Shown: one piece after another, positions 30,071-39,134 of the stretch | How the letters are laid out: each line of letters opens with the position of its first letter | Position numbering within the stretch: position 1 is the stretch's first letter | Virus record (IMG/VR): IMGVR_UViG_3300042560_002526 | Coordinates: 1-48,262 of that record | DNA from: a virus | Length of the DNA: 48,262 nucleotides | Reading direction: 5' to 3' (one strand) | Made by a program: the position numbers and the translations under genes | Notes under the pieces: model-generated | Databases searched by the model: none | What the model saw: the letters and a program-made list of their open reading frames with translations, nothing else | What the model was told of the DNA's origin: nothing

Positions 30071-31210
30071 ATGGATTCTATCGCGCAGCAGACGCGCAGC
30101 GTATTTGCACCCGTTATTGCGCTGAATTTTAACTCAGCGCAATTCGACGAGTGCAAAACATTCTTAGAGTCACGAGTAGCCGACACAGAGCGGCTGCCCG
30201 TTGTCGACCCGCGCCAACTTGTTATGACGGCCGACGGCCGGTTGGCTGAAACTGGCTATCGGTTTAACGCTATTGGTTTTGCTGCCGTCGCGAACGCTTT
30301 AATGTCTGGGCTCGTCGGCGTGTTTAACGACCTGTCAGGCGAATCGAGAAACAGGTTCAACGCTAGTAGTGAAAGTGGTGAACTCGCCGCGGCTGTCAGC
30401 ATTTACAACACGGCTTTGCGGTCCCGGTTTGATGTCATGCGTGAGCGCACGTTATTGGCAGACCACCGATCCCGCACGATTGAGGGCTGCCTTGGCATTG
30501 AACATAAGCTGCTCGACAACGCCGTGTTTTTTAACACCATTGCCGAAGAGCTAGAGGCCGCACAACCTAACGCCGAGTTCTACCGGGCCGAGGTCATAGG
30601 TCGTGAGTTGCGTGTGTATTACATGGATGTACGTTCTCGGCGAACAGACGTCTACCGTGATCCGCGCCACACGTTTGCTGCCGGTTGGTACTTCTCAAAT
30701 CGCGAAGACGCCGGACTGGCAATGCGGGCGACGAACTGCTTATTCACCAAATTTGGTCCCGCTGTGGACGGTCGCAGCCGGCACACGAATCTTCGGCATG
30801 TCGGCGCAGATTTCTTTGGTCGAGCTACTTTGCTGATCCGTAAAGCCGCCGGCAATAGCCTCGACATGGCCACTGTAAGCAAAGCTATTTCGCGTCTGAA
30901 CTCGGTACCCCTTAATTTTTCAGAAGATCGCGCGGTATTTAATTCTGCGCTGGCTCAATGGATGGGTTATCTTGGGCAGTTCAAAATCGGTCGCGAGTTC
31001 GCTAAGCACATCGCCCGTAACGCCGCGGTAATAGGCTCTGACATGTCACCGCGAAATCCCTTGGAGGCTTACAACGATGAAATACTGACAAATCGCAACA
31101 TGTACGACTTGTTTTGCGCTACGTTACGTTATTCAAAAAATCAGTACCATACTGTTCGTGATCTTTTACAGTCGGCCGCAATGCAGATGCTGCTTCCGAC
31201 CAAACAATAG
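30071..31210 (+). CDS. hypothetical protein, 379 aa
   Basis: Starts MDSIAQQTRSVFAPVIALNF. The layout (a VVDPRQLVMTADGRL segment, then TGYRFNAIGFAAVANAL, then a long alpha/beta body) vaguely resembles proteins with DUF932-like domains found in phages and plasmids, but I am not sure. The body holds AVFFNTIAEELEAAQ and a basic segment DVRSRRTDVYRDPRH. No nuclease or ATPase motif. I chose the ATG at 30071 because upstream in-frame starts overlap the preceding gene. The next gene follows with a GGAG site. Confidence 0.65.
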   Translation: MDSIAQQTRSVFAPVIALNFNSAQFDECKTFLESRVADTERLPVVDPRQLVMTADGRLAETGYRFNAIGFAAVANALMSGLVGVFNDLSGESRNRFNASSESGELAAAVSIYNTALRSRFDVMRERTLLADHRSRTIEGCLGIEHKLLDNAVFFNTIAEELEAAQPNAEFYRAEVIGRELRVYYMDVRSRRTDVYRDPRHTFAAGWYFSNREDAGLAMRATNCLFTKFGPAVDGRSRHTNLRHVGADFFGRATLLIRKAAGNSLDMATVSKAISRLNSVPLNFSEDRAVFNSALAQWMGYLGQFKIGREFAKHIARNAAVIGSDMSPRNPLEAYNDEILTNRNMYDLFCATLRYSKNQYHTVRDLLQSAAMQMLLPTKQ

Positions 31211-31219
31211 GAGTTAATC

Positions 31220-32080
31220 ATGCCCGCAACGAATGCGATTGTTGAAAAGAATCCCGCCCCGGCTGAACTCGTGCCGGTTGTAAATGTGGATACCTGCACA
31301 GCTGAGTTGCAGGACGTTGTTATCGAAATTGATCAAATTTTTAGTGACGCTCAGGTCGCTGGCTTAACAGCTTTTTGGCGTATCGGGCAGCTGATTACTC
31401 GGGTCAAGAATGAACCCGAGGTGTACCTGACTCCCGAGCAACGCTCGGCTCATGTGGACGGAGCCTCGCTGCTTATTTCTATTTTTGCTCCGGTGTACAC
31501 GGCCGACCAGCTTCGGAGCGCCGTAAACTTTTTTGAAAAGTACCCGACGGAGAGCGAAATTCACCGATTGCTCGCAATGCGTTGCCCGGAGCGCCCGCGG
31601 TGGCGTATGACGCTGTCGCACGTACAGCTTTTGGCGCAGGTCGCCGACGAGGACACGCGGAATACGCTTGAGAGCACTTGCGCCACGGAGGCGTATACTG
31701 CGCGCGCCTTGGCGATGGAGCTGCAAGAGATGCGCGGCAAGGGCGCTAACACCGGTCGGCCTCACGCCGCGCCAAAGGGCCTCAAGCAGCAGCTACAGGA
31801 TTTGCTGCTTCATCAGAAGCGGTTTATCGCGCGATCTGAGCAAATCTGGCTGAACGACGACGTCGAGAATGTCTACGATACGCTAGCGAACACGGCGCCC
31901 GAAAAGGTTGACGAGAACATGCGGGCGTATTTCACAGAAATTTGCGGCAATTTTACGATCATGTCCGACATGCTCGGCGACCATATGGCGACCTGCAATC
32001 GGCTGGCCGAGTTGCTTCAAGGGACTGAGGGTGACGCGGAGACCGTGACACCTAAAACCGAATCAACGATTGTGCGGTGA
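31220..32080 (+). CDS. DUF1016-N/YhcG-like helical protein, 286 aa
   Basis: GGAG seven bases before the ATG. After a short N-terminal arm the helical core reads FWRIGQLITRV...YTADQLRSAVNFFEKYPTE...WRMTLSHVQLLAQVADEDTR...YTARALAMELQEM. This order (W-IG-LI, then NL-MR-FY-like, then S-H--LL) recalls the N-terminal helical domain of the YhcG/DUF1016 family, seen in mobile-element and phage proteins, usually joined to a PD-(D/E)xK nuclease. Here no nuclease domain follows; the C-terminal part is helical. It may be a DNA-binding or regulatory relative. The match is by pattern only. Confidence 0.5.
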   Translation: MPATNAIVEKNPAPAELVPVVNVDTCTAELQDVVIEIDQIFSDAQVAGLTAFWRIGQLITRVKNEPEVYLTPEQRSAHVDGASLLISIFAPVYTADQLRSAVNFFEKYPTESEIHRLLAMRCPERPRWRMTLSHVQLLAQVADEDTRNTLESTCATEAYTARALAMELQEMRGKGANTGRPHAAPKGLKQQLQDLLLHQKRFIARSEQIWLNDDVENVYDTLANTAPEKVDENMRAYFTEICGNFTIMSDMLGDHMATCNRLAELLQGTEGDAETVTPKTESTIVR

Positions 32081-32616
32081 CTATGACAAACGAAATGATC
32101 ATTCGAAATGTACCAATTGTTGTTGAGCCCGGCGTAAACGTAATTGAAGCAACTGTAGAAGTTGCTGAGAATGCCGGCACTCGAGAATTTCCTGTACAGC
32201 TATTTCGGTTATTTGTCGACCGCAAGGTTCTAAAGCGTTTGCCGTTTGTGCCGTCCACCACGACGCCGCACGTGTTCTCGCCTGTATCCAGCATCCGTGA
32301 CTCGCCCATACTTATCGTTTATGATCACACGGGCAGGCTCGCGATGTTATACAAACGAGCACGCCGCGACACGTGGGATCGGTATGATTTGTTTGACGAG
32401 GTTGTCGGCCGCTGCGTAATTAGTCCGTCGGTACGCTTTCGCTTTACTAACGAGAAAACGCGGGATAAGTTTTTGCGTTTAGCGGAACAGTTAATTGAGC
32501 AAAGTCGCGGTAGCGTTGTAAACTATGACGACGTGCAGGAGTTCGTCAAAATCATGGGGCGGATGCGCTCGCCGCCCGTGCTGGTTCCTGTCGCGGTTGT
32601 AAATCCTGTAGTGTAG
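32077..32616 (+). CDS. hypothetical protein, 179 aa
   Basis: Begins with GTG overlapping the previous stop by four bases; an ATG at 32083 is equally possible. The N-terminal 60 residues are beta-rich (VPIVVEPGVNVIEATVEVAENA), the middle contains ILIVYDHTGRLAMLYKRARRDTW, and the C-terminus is helical. No motif recognised. It belongs to a run of unknown genes between recA and the resolvase. Function unknown. Confidence 0.65.
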   Translation: MTMTNEMIIRNVPIVVEPGVNVIEATVEVAENAGTREFPVQLFRLFVDRKVLKRLPFVPSTTTPHVFSPVSSIRDSPILIVYDHTGRLAMLYKRARRDTWDRYDLFDEVVGRCVISPSVRFRFTNEKTRDKFLRLAEQLIEQSRGSVVNYDDVQEFVKIMGRMRSPPVLVPVAVVNPVV

Positions 32617-32636
32617 CGCAAGGATGCGATAGCTAT

Positions 32637-33311
32637 ATGGCGGAAGGACCCGCAAGTACGTGCATATGTGTTTTCTTTCGGGACACGCCTGAATGCGTAT
32701 CGGACGTGGCTACAGCAGCCACGGGCCCGATTACCCGACTACTCTCGTTGGGTTGCCGTATTCGGTTTGTTTGCGCTGTCGCGCCCGAAAAAAGATCGGC
32801 TATTTTTAGTCGCGTAATGGCTGAACAACCGGCCATTCAATTTATCTTTTTACCGGATACGGCAAGCAAAGCCGACGCGATGTATTTTGCGCTTAACAGC
32901 CCCACCCCAGAACAATACTTTGCGTGGTTCGATAATCCTACGACACTGCAGGCAAAAACAGATTCCCGCGGTTGGCTTTTTCGGGCTGTCCGGCAATTGC
33001 GTGTTTCTGAGCTTGTAGGCGCTGTGTACCGCGCGCCTGTAGAGTCTCGGCACTGTTCTTGGTTGCAGCGGCAACTGCTTGATTTCGAATTTCATTGCCC
33101 TAAGTACGTGAATTGTGTGACGAGCAATTGGTTGCTAGCGCAGCGCTCTGATCTGCTCAACTGGTCGTGGCCTAAACCGGACATGACAGAAACCGACATG
33201 GATGTTTTTCTCGGGCTGTGGCTGCACGCTAAAAAAATGCGCGTCAACCATTTCCGGGATGACGTTCAAACAACCGCAAACAATTGCGGCATAGAAAAAG
33301 CATTATGTTGA
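32637..33311 (+). CDS. possible GT-A glycosyltransferase, 224 aa
   Basis: The N-terminal half resembles GT-A (family 2-like) enzymes: CICVFFRDTPECVSDV...GCRIRFVCAV for the nucleotide-binding strands, then QFIFLPDTASKADAMYFALNSPTPEQYFAWFDNPT at the place where the metal-binding DxD sits. Here the motif reads FDNP, so the second acid is lost. Later segments (ELVGAVYRAP, WLQRQLLDF) match the acceptor half. Phage glycosyltransferases modify phage DNA, virion proteins or host surface sugars. With a degenerate DxD the activity is uncertain. I would not exclude an unrelated Rossmann-type protein. Confidence 0.4.
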   Translation: MAEGPASTCICVFFRDTPECVSDVATAATGPITRLLSLGCRIRFVCAVAPEKRSAIFSRVMAEQPAIQFIFLPDTASKADAMYFALNSPTPEQYFAWFDNPTTLQAKTDSRGWLFRAVRQLRVSELVGAVYRAPVESRHCSWLQRQLLDFEFHCPKYVNCVTSNWLLAQRSDLLNWSWPKPDMTETDMDVFLGLWLHAKKMRVNHFRDDVQTTANNCGIEKALC

Positions 33312-34147
33312 AGACAAGATTCAGCTATGTTCAAACAATTAAACGCCGTAACGAACTATACGCAAATGTCTTCGGGCCGCGTATTGGTACGCTCATTGAC
33401 GGCGACGCGTTAATCGCGTTGACGCAGGCGGTAATGTTGTATTTGCCGCAGACAACGTCACGAAACGCCGTATACGAATCTTTGCGTGCTTACGCCGGTA
33501 CGCAGATCAGTCAGAAAAACGCCGCTGAAATAGCGTGGCGTCTTGCCGGGAATGTTTTGCGGCTGATCGACGGGACACCTATTTTACCGTGGGTGCAGCA
33601 AACTCAGGACGAGATGCTGCCTGTCATGGTTGAGCGTGTTGTCTCCGGCGACCGAAAAGGTAAACCCGGATATTATTTCACATTGCGCTGCGTAGGCGGC
33701 TCGGCGTGTACCCTGCAATTTACGCATTTTATGTCTCGCGTGGCGATTAAAATTCTTGCGCGTGCAGTCGGGTTTTCTACAACTAAATGGGGTAAATATC
33801 CGTTTGCCGGCCGCGCCCAGCACTTTGTCGGGCTCCTATTTTTTGCTCACGTGGAAGCCGAGCGTAGCGGCGACCGGCCGTACTTCCACGAAATCAGCGC
33901 GTCTACGAGCATGTTGAAACATAACAAAGCCTTGCTGGAGGTCCGTTGCCGTGCCGCACCGTGCCCTGAAAACTATCAACATCACTGTGTTGACTGCCCT
34001 GTAGGCACCGACCAGTGTCGTTACAGTACGCATCCGCACACATACGACGTTCGCTTTTGCGCGGCCTGTCAAAAAGAAGCCTTTTTCGATTCGCGAATGC
34101 CGGCTATGATGTGCTTGCGTTGCCAACGAGCGGCACGAAGTAATTAA
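33305..34147 (+). CDS. hypothetical protein with C-terminal cysteine cluster, 280 aa
   Basis: The body (residues 1-210) is alpha/beta without a known motif. The C-terminal 65 residues hold at least eight cysteines and several histidines (CRAAPC, HHCVDC, CRYSTH, CAACQ, MCLRCQ), enough for two zinc sites. Multi-zinc tails of this kind are seen in phage tRNA-, RNA- or DNA-interacting proteins. I use the ATG at 33305 (MLKTRFSYVQ); an earlier start would extend into the preceding gene. Function unknown. Confidence 0.65.
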   Translation: MLKTRFSYVQTIKRRNELYANVFGPRIGTLIDGDALIALTQAVMLYLPQTTSRNAVYESLRAYAGTQISQKNAAEIAWRLAGNVLRLIDGTPILPWVQQTQDEMLPVMVERVVSGDRKGKPGYYFTLRCVGGSACTLQFTHFMSRVAIKILARAVGFSTTKWGKYPFAGRAQHFVGLLFFAHVEAERSGDRPYFHEISASTSMLKHNKALLEVRCRAAPCPENYQHHCVDCPVGTDQCRYSTHPHTYDVRFCAACQKEAFFDSRMPAMMCLRCQRAARSN

Positions 34148-34158
34148 AGGATTAATGC

Positions 34159-34821
34159 ATGTCAGGCATAGGTTTTAAACCTCGCGGCGCCAACGGCCCG
34201 ATGTACAACCCAGAGCGGGATTATGCGTACATCACCCCGACGCTGATGAGTTACGCAATCGAGAACATGGTTCGCTACGAGCCTGAAGAGCTAAAGCGCT
34301 GGAAGGCGGCCAACGAAGTTACTGCGTTTGAGATTGAACGTGTCGCAGAGGCGCTTGCTAGGGCGCAACGTGATTTTGTAAATGCAAATGATCCGGTCGC
34401 TACGCTTGAGCAGGCGTTAAGTCGACACGAGTTTTACAATCATCGGCATTGCGTACGGCAACTGTTGTTCGCCAGCATCGGCGAGGTCTTTTGCGCGGCA
34501 TGGTTCAAAGCCGTTCGCGAGGTATCCATTGTCGGCGAAGAGTCGCCGGCGCAGGCCGACATGGCGCGCTTTGTCGCGACCGTAAGAGATTTCGCTGTCG
34601 CGAGCGCCGTACCCACGTACAACCCAGACCATCGCGCCGAGCTCTTGCAGTTCCAAAATGATGTGCTACAAACGCGCATCAACGAGCTGGGGCAGAGCCT
34701 GCAAAAAATGCGTGCCGAGCTAGAGGCCGCACGAGCTACACCCGCCCCAGCCGAAATCCCCGAACCAAAAGCCTCTCGCGGCTGGCGGCATTTTTTTTCT
34801 TGGTGGAGTGACCATGCCTAA
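34159..34821 (+). CDS. hypothetical protein with C-terminal coiled coil, 220 aa
   Basis: AGGA stands ten bases before the ATG. Residues 1-150 are largely helical with a possible compact domain; residues about 155-195 form a coiled coil (FQNDVLQTRINELGQSLQK and the following MRAELEAAR). A Pro/Ala linker and an aromatic end (GWRHFFSWWSDHA) follow. The aromatic end could insert into a membrane or a partner groove. It overlaps the start of the resolvase gene. No function known. Confidence 0.65.
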   Translation: MSGIGFKPRGANGPMYNPERDYAYITPTLMSYAIENMVRYEPEELKRWKAANEVTAFEIERVAEALARAQRDFVNANDPVATLEQALSRHEFYNHRHCVRQLLFASIGEVFCAAWFKAVREVSIVGEESPAQADMARFVATVRDFAVASAVPTYNPDHRAELLQFQNDVLQTRINELGQSLQKMRAELEAARATPAPAEIPEPKASRGWRHFFSWWSDHA

Positions 34822-35452
34822 GTACAGGATGTACAAGGACCCGCAAGAGTTCAAAAAGAAGATACCGAAAAAACCTTCTGACGCGCTGCGCCTGTTGGGA
34901 TTGGATTTGGGTAACAACTGCGGCGTCGCGATTTACGACTATTTGCCGAAAAAACAGATGTTCAAGGAAAACCTTCATCTGTTTCAATGGGACTTATCGC
35001 CGCAGGGGCTTGAATCTAGCGTAGCCCGGTACGTCCGCCTGCGCGAATTTTTAAATGTTACGTCTCCTGACGCTATCGCGTACGAAGACGTCAAGTACTC
35101 GCCGCCCAAAGAGTTTTTTGTAAACAAGAAGTTCGGTATTCCGGCGATCCTTTCGCGGGTATCTACTGCGGCTGAAGTTCTTGGCGGAATGAAAGTAACC
35201 GTGGCGACATGGGCTGAAGAGGCCGGATTGTTGAGCAACGGTTACGCCATCAGCACAATTAAAAAGTACGCTACTGGCAGCGGCAAAGCGAGTAAAGACG
35301 ACATGATTGCTGCGCTCAACAAACTGCTGGGCGCCTCCTTCGACCAAACCAAGTACAAGTCGACGGGAATCGATAACGTAGTAGACGCGGCTTACGTGTT
35401 GTTGCTCATGTCAATGCACGTGCAAGCGTCTGCAGAACACAGCAAACTCTAG
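34814..35452 (+). CDS. RuvC-like Holliday-junction resolvase, 212 aa
   Basis: An RNase H-fold nuclease with the RuvC motif order: LLGLDLGNNCG with D31, AIAYEDV with E91 (and D92), the basic helix IKKYATGSGKASKDDM, and the closing GIDNVVDAAY with D187 and D191. The G-x-A/G-K-x-x-K-x-x-M stretch is typical of the RuvC DNA-binding helix. It would cut four-way junctions made by the RecA/UvsX-like enzyme, so that branched concatemers can be packaged, the role of T4 gp49. The ATG at 34814 has GGAG five bases upstream; a GTG at 34808 would overlap that site. Confidence 0.85.
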   Translation: MPKYRMYKDPQEFKKKIPKKPSDALRLLGLDLGNNCGVAIYDYLPKKQMFKENLHLFQWDLSPQGLESSVARYVRLREFLNVTSPDAIAYEDVKYSPPKEFFVNKKFGIPAILSRVSTAAEVLGGMKVTVATWAEEAGLLSNGYAISTIKKYATGSGKASKDDMIAALNKLLGASFDQTKYKSTGIDNVVDAAYVLLLMSMHVQASAEHSKL

Positions 35453-35454
35453 CG

Positions 35455-36090
35455 ATGGCCAAAGCAATCCTTCATGAGCTGTTGCCAGTCACAGGCGCCG
35501 ACGATATTGTGACGCTGTCGTGCGCTGACATGCTCAGCAGGCGAGAACGCCCGGTCTCCCTTTTTACTCCGGGATTGCTGATCACGCACGGGCACCTCGA
35601 CCGCGACCCCGTGCAAGAGTTTAACGCGTTGTACCCGGCACCGTCGGACGACTTGAAACCCTTCGCTTTTGATCTGCGAAAAGACAGTGAGCGGTTTTTC
35701 GAAGGTCTTGGCGCGGCGATGATTCCGGGGAAACCGCGGCCCATAAACTTCGACAAACGTCTTTACGCCATCGACAACGAGCGCGCTGACGAGTGTTTTG
35801 AGTTTTTATCGGGCATATCTTTCTCTGATCCGCGGACCGGTTTTTTTGCGCAGACATGTTCGTACGACCTGATTACGCCCGACCCGACATCTAAATTGCA
35901 GCAGATGTTGACCGTCCGCGTTTTCGGGGTTGTTGCCAATGATTTTGTGGCGCTCTTGCAGGCGCGACCGTATCTGCCGGCAAAGGCTATCAAGATCGGC
36001 CTGACCGGCGATAACAAATCGTTGTTTTTGCAGAGCCACGGAATTACGGGTATTTTTGACGGAATTGATCCTCTGCAGCATAGGGAGTAA
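35455..36090 (+). CDS. hypothetical protein, 211 aa
   Basis: Starts two bases after the resolvase stop codon. The sequence shows a mixed fold, with a basic-acidic middle (FDLRKDSERFFEGLGAAMIPGKPRP) and a C-terminal part VRVFGVVANDFVALLQARPYLPAKAIKIG. No motif or cysteine cluster. No family recognised. It is followed two bases later by an acidic small protein gene; both are probably on the same transcript, which ends at the terminator near 36.55 kb. Confidence 0.65.
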   Translation: MAKAILHELLPVTGADDIVTLSCADMLSRRERPVSLFTPGLLITHGHLDRDPVQEFNALYPAPSDDLKPFAFDLRKDSERFFEGLGAAMIPGKPRPINFDKRLYAIDNERADECFEFLSGISFSDPRTGFFAQTCSYDLITPDPTSKLQQMLTVRVFGVVANDFVALLQARPYLPAKAIKIGLTGDNKSLFLQSHGITGIFDGIDPLQHRE

Positions 36091-36092
36091 TC

Positions 36093-36503
36093 ATGGCAGA
36101 GAAGAAAGAATCTGAGGCGTGCGGCGTTGTTATCCTGACGCCAGACGGAGAATTCAAAACTGAAGTATTCGCCACCCTCGACGAACTCACCGCCCGGCTC
36201 ACCGAGCTTATTGACAAGGACGTATCAGTCTCTTGTTTTGCCGGAATACCCTTACCGATATCAAAACCGCCTTTTAGGCATTTGATGACGCCGCACGGCA
36301 ACAAGCCTCTTTTTGCTGCACCCACCGCCGAACTGGAAGCCGACGAGACAGGCTATTTAGGCGTCGATCCGATCCACGTGTTTCCGCCGTCGTCTATACA
36401 GGCGCCGGTGAAAGCACGTCCGGCGGAAGACGAATTTTTCGATGACGAAGTCAGCGATACGATTGATGTTTTTAATCGCATGCTCCCTGACCCGGACAGC
36501 TAA
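36093..36503 (+). CDS. hypothetical acidic protein, 136 aa
   Basis: Begins MAEKKESEACGVVILTPDGEF and ends in an acidic tail (EDEFFDDEVSDTIDVFNRML). A beta-type first half with TELIDKDVSVSCFAG is followed by a proline-rich linker. The architecture (small fold plus acidic tail) suggests protein-protein contacts. It is the last gene before a rho-independent terminator. Function unknown. Confidence 0.65.
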   Translation: MAEKKESEACGVVILTPDGEFKTEVFATLDELTARLTELIDKDVSVSCFAGIPLPISKPPFRHLMTPHGNKPLFAAPTAELEADETGYLGVDPIHVFPPSSIQAPVKARPAEDEFFDDEVSDTIDVFNRMLPDPDS

Positions 36504-36544
36504 ATTTGTTCGCATAACACGGCATATTATCTGCGTCTCTGTTG

Positions 36545-36575
36545 CGCGCTATTCAAAGTAGCGCGTATTTTTTTT
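36545..36575 (+). terminator. rho-independent terminator
   Basis: A seven-base stem, CGCGCTA (36545-36551) with TAGCGCG (36559-36565), encloses a seven-base loop and is followed by TA and eight T residues. It ends the transcript of the recombination and unknown-gene block. Confidence 0.85.
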
Positions 36576-36610
36576 ATCCACCAGCGAGAAAATTAAGATG
36601 AGTAGCACCA

Positions 36611-36799
36611 ATGCGCGTAGTCATGTTTCAGGGAAAAGCTGTAAAACGCCAGCGGAGGATCGGGGACGATAAGATCATGGTCACCTTCTACAATAATCAC
36701 GCGTCGGTTGTCGTAAGTGCAGCCGCGTGGGAGAATGGAAGGACAGACAAGTACACGGATGGAACGGTTCCGCGAAAGATGGTTGTTAGAAGCCTCTAG
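36611..36799 (+). CDS. hypothetical small basic protein, 62 aa
   Basis: A short frame after the terminator. The product is basic with a beta-rich centre (KIMVTFYNNHASVVVSAAAW) and a basic end (PRKMVVRSL). There is only a weak ribosome site (GATGAG) upstream. Composition and position in a gap between well-supported genes favour a real gene, but the evidence is modest. Confidence 0.5.
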   Translation: MRVVMFQGKAVKRQRRIGDDKIMVTFYNNHASVVVSAAAWENGRTDKYTDGTVPRKMVVRSL

Positions 36800-36812
36800 G
36801 AGTAAATAGGCT

Positions 36813-37838
36813 GTGATGCGTACTTCTGTAAAAACTCGCGCGCAAGTATCGACACTAATCACCGAGCACCGAAAACTGCTCCGGCGATTCAACCGTGTGT
36901 CGCACTATATCTCCGGCATTTGTGCCGGACTGTATCTACCCGGTGTGCATCAGACGTTCGACGTTCCGATGCGCAAGATCACCGGCAAGCGGCCAGTATT
37001 TGTGACGCTCGAAGCGTCAGGACCGAGCCTATCGTTTGTCGGCGCCATTAGCCGACTAAAGGCAGGAAAGCTGAATTGGCAGTCGATCTTCAATTACGAC
37101 TTAGCTATTCCCATGACGCCCCGAGGTGGCGGCCGAGTGGTGAGTGCCAAGAACGTCGTGATAGCTCGGCGTGGTTTAGAGCTGCTTTCTGAGCTGGTGG
37201 AATACGGTGAAGCCGCAGCCGCTAACGAGCACGCGCCGTTAGAGCCCGCGACGTTTCCAACCGTGGTTTACGGGTACGGCCGAATCACGGGTGAAGATTA
37301 TTCCGCGGTGCTGGGTTTTGCAGTTCCTAACCCCGCAGATGGTCTTGAGTCTGTTACGGCGCGCAGGTACAGCGCGGCGGAAAAGGTTTTGTCTCGTCGT
37401 GGACTAGAAAAGCTGGAGGACATCGCTGAGGAAATGTGGCCAGTACTGATGGCCGAATTCCGCGCCGAGTACCCCGACTTCCAAATCGCCGGCGAGGTGG
37501 TATTGGACGCGCTTAAAACGCGCGCTGATTTTGTGAATATTCCGCTCCCCGCCGATGAGGCGTTGGCGGTCGATCCCGACGCAGTCGTGCAGGCAATGCG
37601 CGATAAGCTGTCTGGCCGGTTCCGTTACGAAGCGTCCTACAAGGATTTGCTTCTTGCGGCGGCTAATCCCGGCAAACCGCTGCGGATCAGTCGGCTTTCC
37701 GCGCTGCAACTGTTTCCTGTGGAAACAGCGCAGGACTTGCCGGAGTGCTACACGGGTTCGGTGTTGTCGCCGGTGAAGCTGTCGGAAGCCGCCGCCGCGG
37801 TTTCCCCCGGAGACCCGACACCGGTAGAGGGTAATTGA
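36813..37838 (+). CDS. hypothetical protein, 341 aa
   Basis: Begins at GTG (36813) or the next codon ATG (36816); AGGAG lies some 12-14 bases upstream. The N-terminus is helical and basic (ITEHRKLLRRFNRVSHYI); the middle (TGKRPVFVTLEASGPSLSFVG) is beta-type; a later segment reads LEKLEDIAEEMWPVLMAEFRAEYPDF. The C-terminus has proline-rich residues. I cannot name a family. It is followed directly by another unknown gene and a strong terminator at 38.15 kb, so the pair may form a small separate unit. Confidence 0.7.
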   Translation: MMRTSVKTRAQVSTLITEHRKLLRRFNRVSHYISGICAGLYLPGVHQTFDVPMRKITGKRPVFVTLEASGPSLSFVGAISRLKAGKLNWQSIFNYDLAIPMTPRGGGRVVSAKNVVIARRGLELLSELVEYGEAAAANEHAPLEPATFPTVVYGYGRITGEDYSAVLGFAVPNPADGLESVTARRYSAAEKVLSRRGLEKLEDIAEEMWPVLMAEFRAEYPDFQIAGEVVLDALKTRADFVNIPLPADEALAVDPDAVVQAMRDKLSGRFRYEASYKDLLLAAANPGKPLRISRLSALQLFPVETAQDLPECYTGSVLSPVKLSEAAAAVSPGDPTPVEGN

Positions 37839-38120
37839 ATGTCGCGCTATTTTCTAAACCACGACTGTTCGTTGGACTGGTTATTGCGGCAAGATAGTCG
37901 ACCTGACATTTTGCCGAAATTCCCGGACGACGATAGTTTTGGTTTGGTTGTAGCGTACCTTGCGTCAGGGCGCATGGTGTCTGAAGTTATTCCCACGCCG
38001 CAGCAGTTCCCCGAAATCTGCGGCGTCGGTCTTCCGTTGGGCAGGCTGTATTTCCATATTTCCAAAAATCGGTTATACAGTGTGTGCGAGGGATTAACTC
38101 CAGAAGCATTTAACAACTAA
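37839..38120 (+). CDS. hypothetical protein, 93 aa
   Basis: Starts directly at the stop of the 341-residue gene. A compact acidic protein with W, Y and F residues and a likely beta core (FGLVVAYLASGRMVSEVI, then LGRLYFHISKNRLYSV). No motif. It is the last gene before the strong terminator at 38146-38208. Function unknown. Confidence 0.65.
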   Translation: MSRYFLNHDCSLDWLLRQDSRPDILPKFPDDDSFGLVVAYLASGRMVSEVIPTPQQFPEICGVGLPLGRLYFHISKNRLYSVCEGLTPEAFNN

Positions 38121-38145
38121 ACGAGCGCTAGGCAGTGCGCGTTTT

Positions 38146-38208
38146 GAAGGAACCGGGCGGCAGATGAAAGCTAGTAATCTGCCGCCCGGCCTTCCCTTTC
38201 TTTTTTTT
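38146..38208 (+). terminator. strong rho-independent terminator
   Basis: A 13-base perfect stem (38153-38165 with 38177-38189) is extended outside by GAAGG/CCTTC (38146-38150, 38190-38194), and followed by a long T-rich run (38196-38208). It separates the early/middle genes from the virion module. Confidence 0.92.
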
Positions 38209-38224
38209 AGCTATTGAGGGAAAC

Positions 38225-39130
38225 ATGGCGCAGCGATACGGCGACCCACGCTCCGAGCGGCTGTCTAACGGACGAAGTTTGGCCGATGTAATGCCGGGCC
38301 GCACCAGAGGCATTCAAGGCGTTATTGTTGCCCCCTCAACTAAAGGCGGCGTACCTATTAACTACAACCCGCACGACATATCAAACATGTCAATTACCGT
38401 AGACCCCGACGGAGAAGGTAAGACGGTATTAAACATTGGTCGGTGCAGCGCCGACGAGATACACACTGCAAATGACGAGGCTAGAAAAAAGTTTCCGGGG
38501 CAAGACATAGAGTCACAGCGTGAACGCGCGTTATACGCTTTTCAGTTGCTGGCAAAACCGGCAGTAAAAACCGCTGTAGCCCCACAACCTGTTTTGTCGC
38601 GTGAGGACGTGCTAGCAGACGAGGAAAGTGAAGAAGCAGAATTAATCCGGCAGCTTGCAGACGACGCCGGCATTTCTCTGCCTGCTACTCCCCCCATCGA
38701 ACAAATTGATCGGAGCTACAGCCCGATGACGGCCTTTGGTTTAAAGAAAAAGGTAGGGCTTTCAGCGCCACCCACGGCTGCGCCCAGTAGCGCTAAAATC
38801 GGCCCACCGCAAAAACTGGTGTATTTTGAGAAAGAGGGTATAGGGACTGTCCCCGCTTTTTTTCATGACATTATTACGGCCGTGACATACGCCGACGATA
38901 CGAGCACAGAAGAAAGCGGCTTCATGGTGTTAATATACGACATTCGTTTTGAGCAGAGCGCCGCGCGGTGGTTTCCTCCAGCTAACGACCCGTATAACCG
39001 ACCGTGGGCTGTTCAAATTAACGGCGCCAACAAGCTGTATCTTGTGCATACAACTGGTTTCCAGTATGTTTATGACAGCCACGAATACTGTATTCTGTTG
39101 GTTGAGAAGGCTGTTACCGTGCAGGAATGA
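38225..39130 (+). CDS. putative structural-module protein, 301 aa
   Basis: First gene after the strong terminator and directly before the portal gene pair, so probably part of the virion or packaging module. GAGGGA lies six bases before the ATG. The N-terminal 60 residues are Gly/Arg-rich and look flexible; residues about 75-175 hold acidic and proline-rich segments; the last 100 residues form a beta-rich domain ending LYLVHTTGFQYVYDSHEYCILLVEK. No family recognised. A role in the portal, in packaging or as an adaptor is suggested by position only. Confidence 0.65.
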   Translation: MAQRYGDPRSERLSNGRSLADVMPGRTRGIQGVIVAPSTKGGVPINYNPHDISNMSITVDPDGEGKTVLNIGRCSADEIHTANDEARKKFPGQDIESQRERALYAFQLLAKPAVKTAVAPQPVLSREDVLADEESEEAELIRQLADDAGISLPATPPIEQIDRSYSPMTAFGLKKKVGLSAPPTAAPSSAKIGPPQKLVYFEKEGIGTVPAFFHDIITAVTYADDTSTEESGFMVLIYDIRFEQSAARWFPPANDPYNRPWAVQINGANKLYLVHTTGFQYVYDSHEYCILLVEKAVTVQE

Positions 39131-39134
39131 GAAA

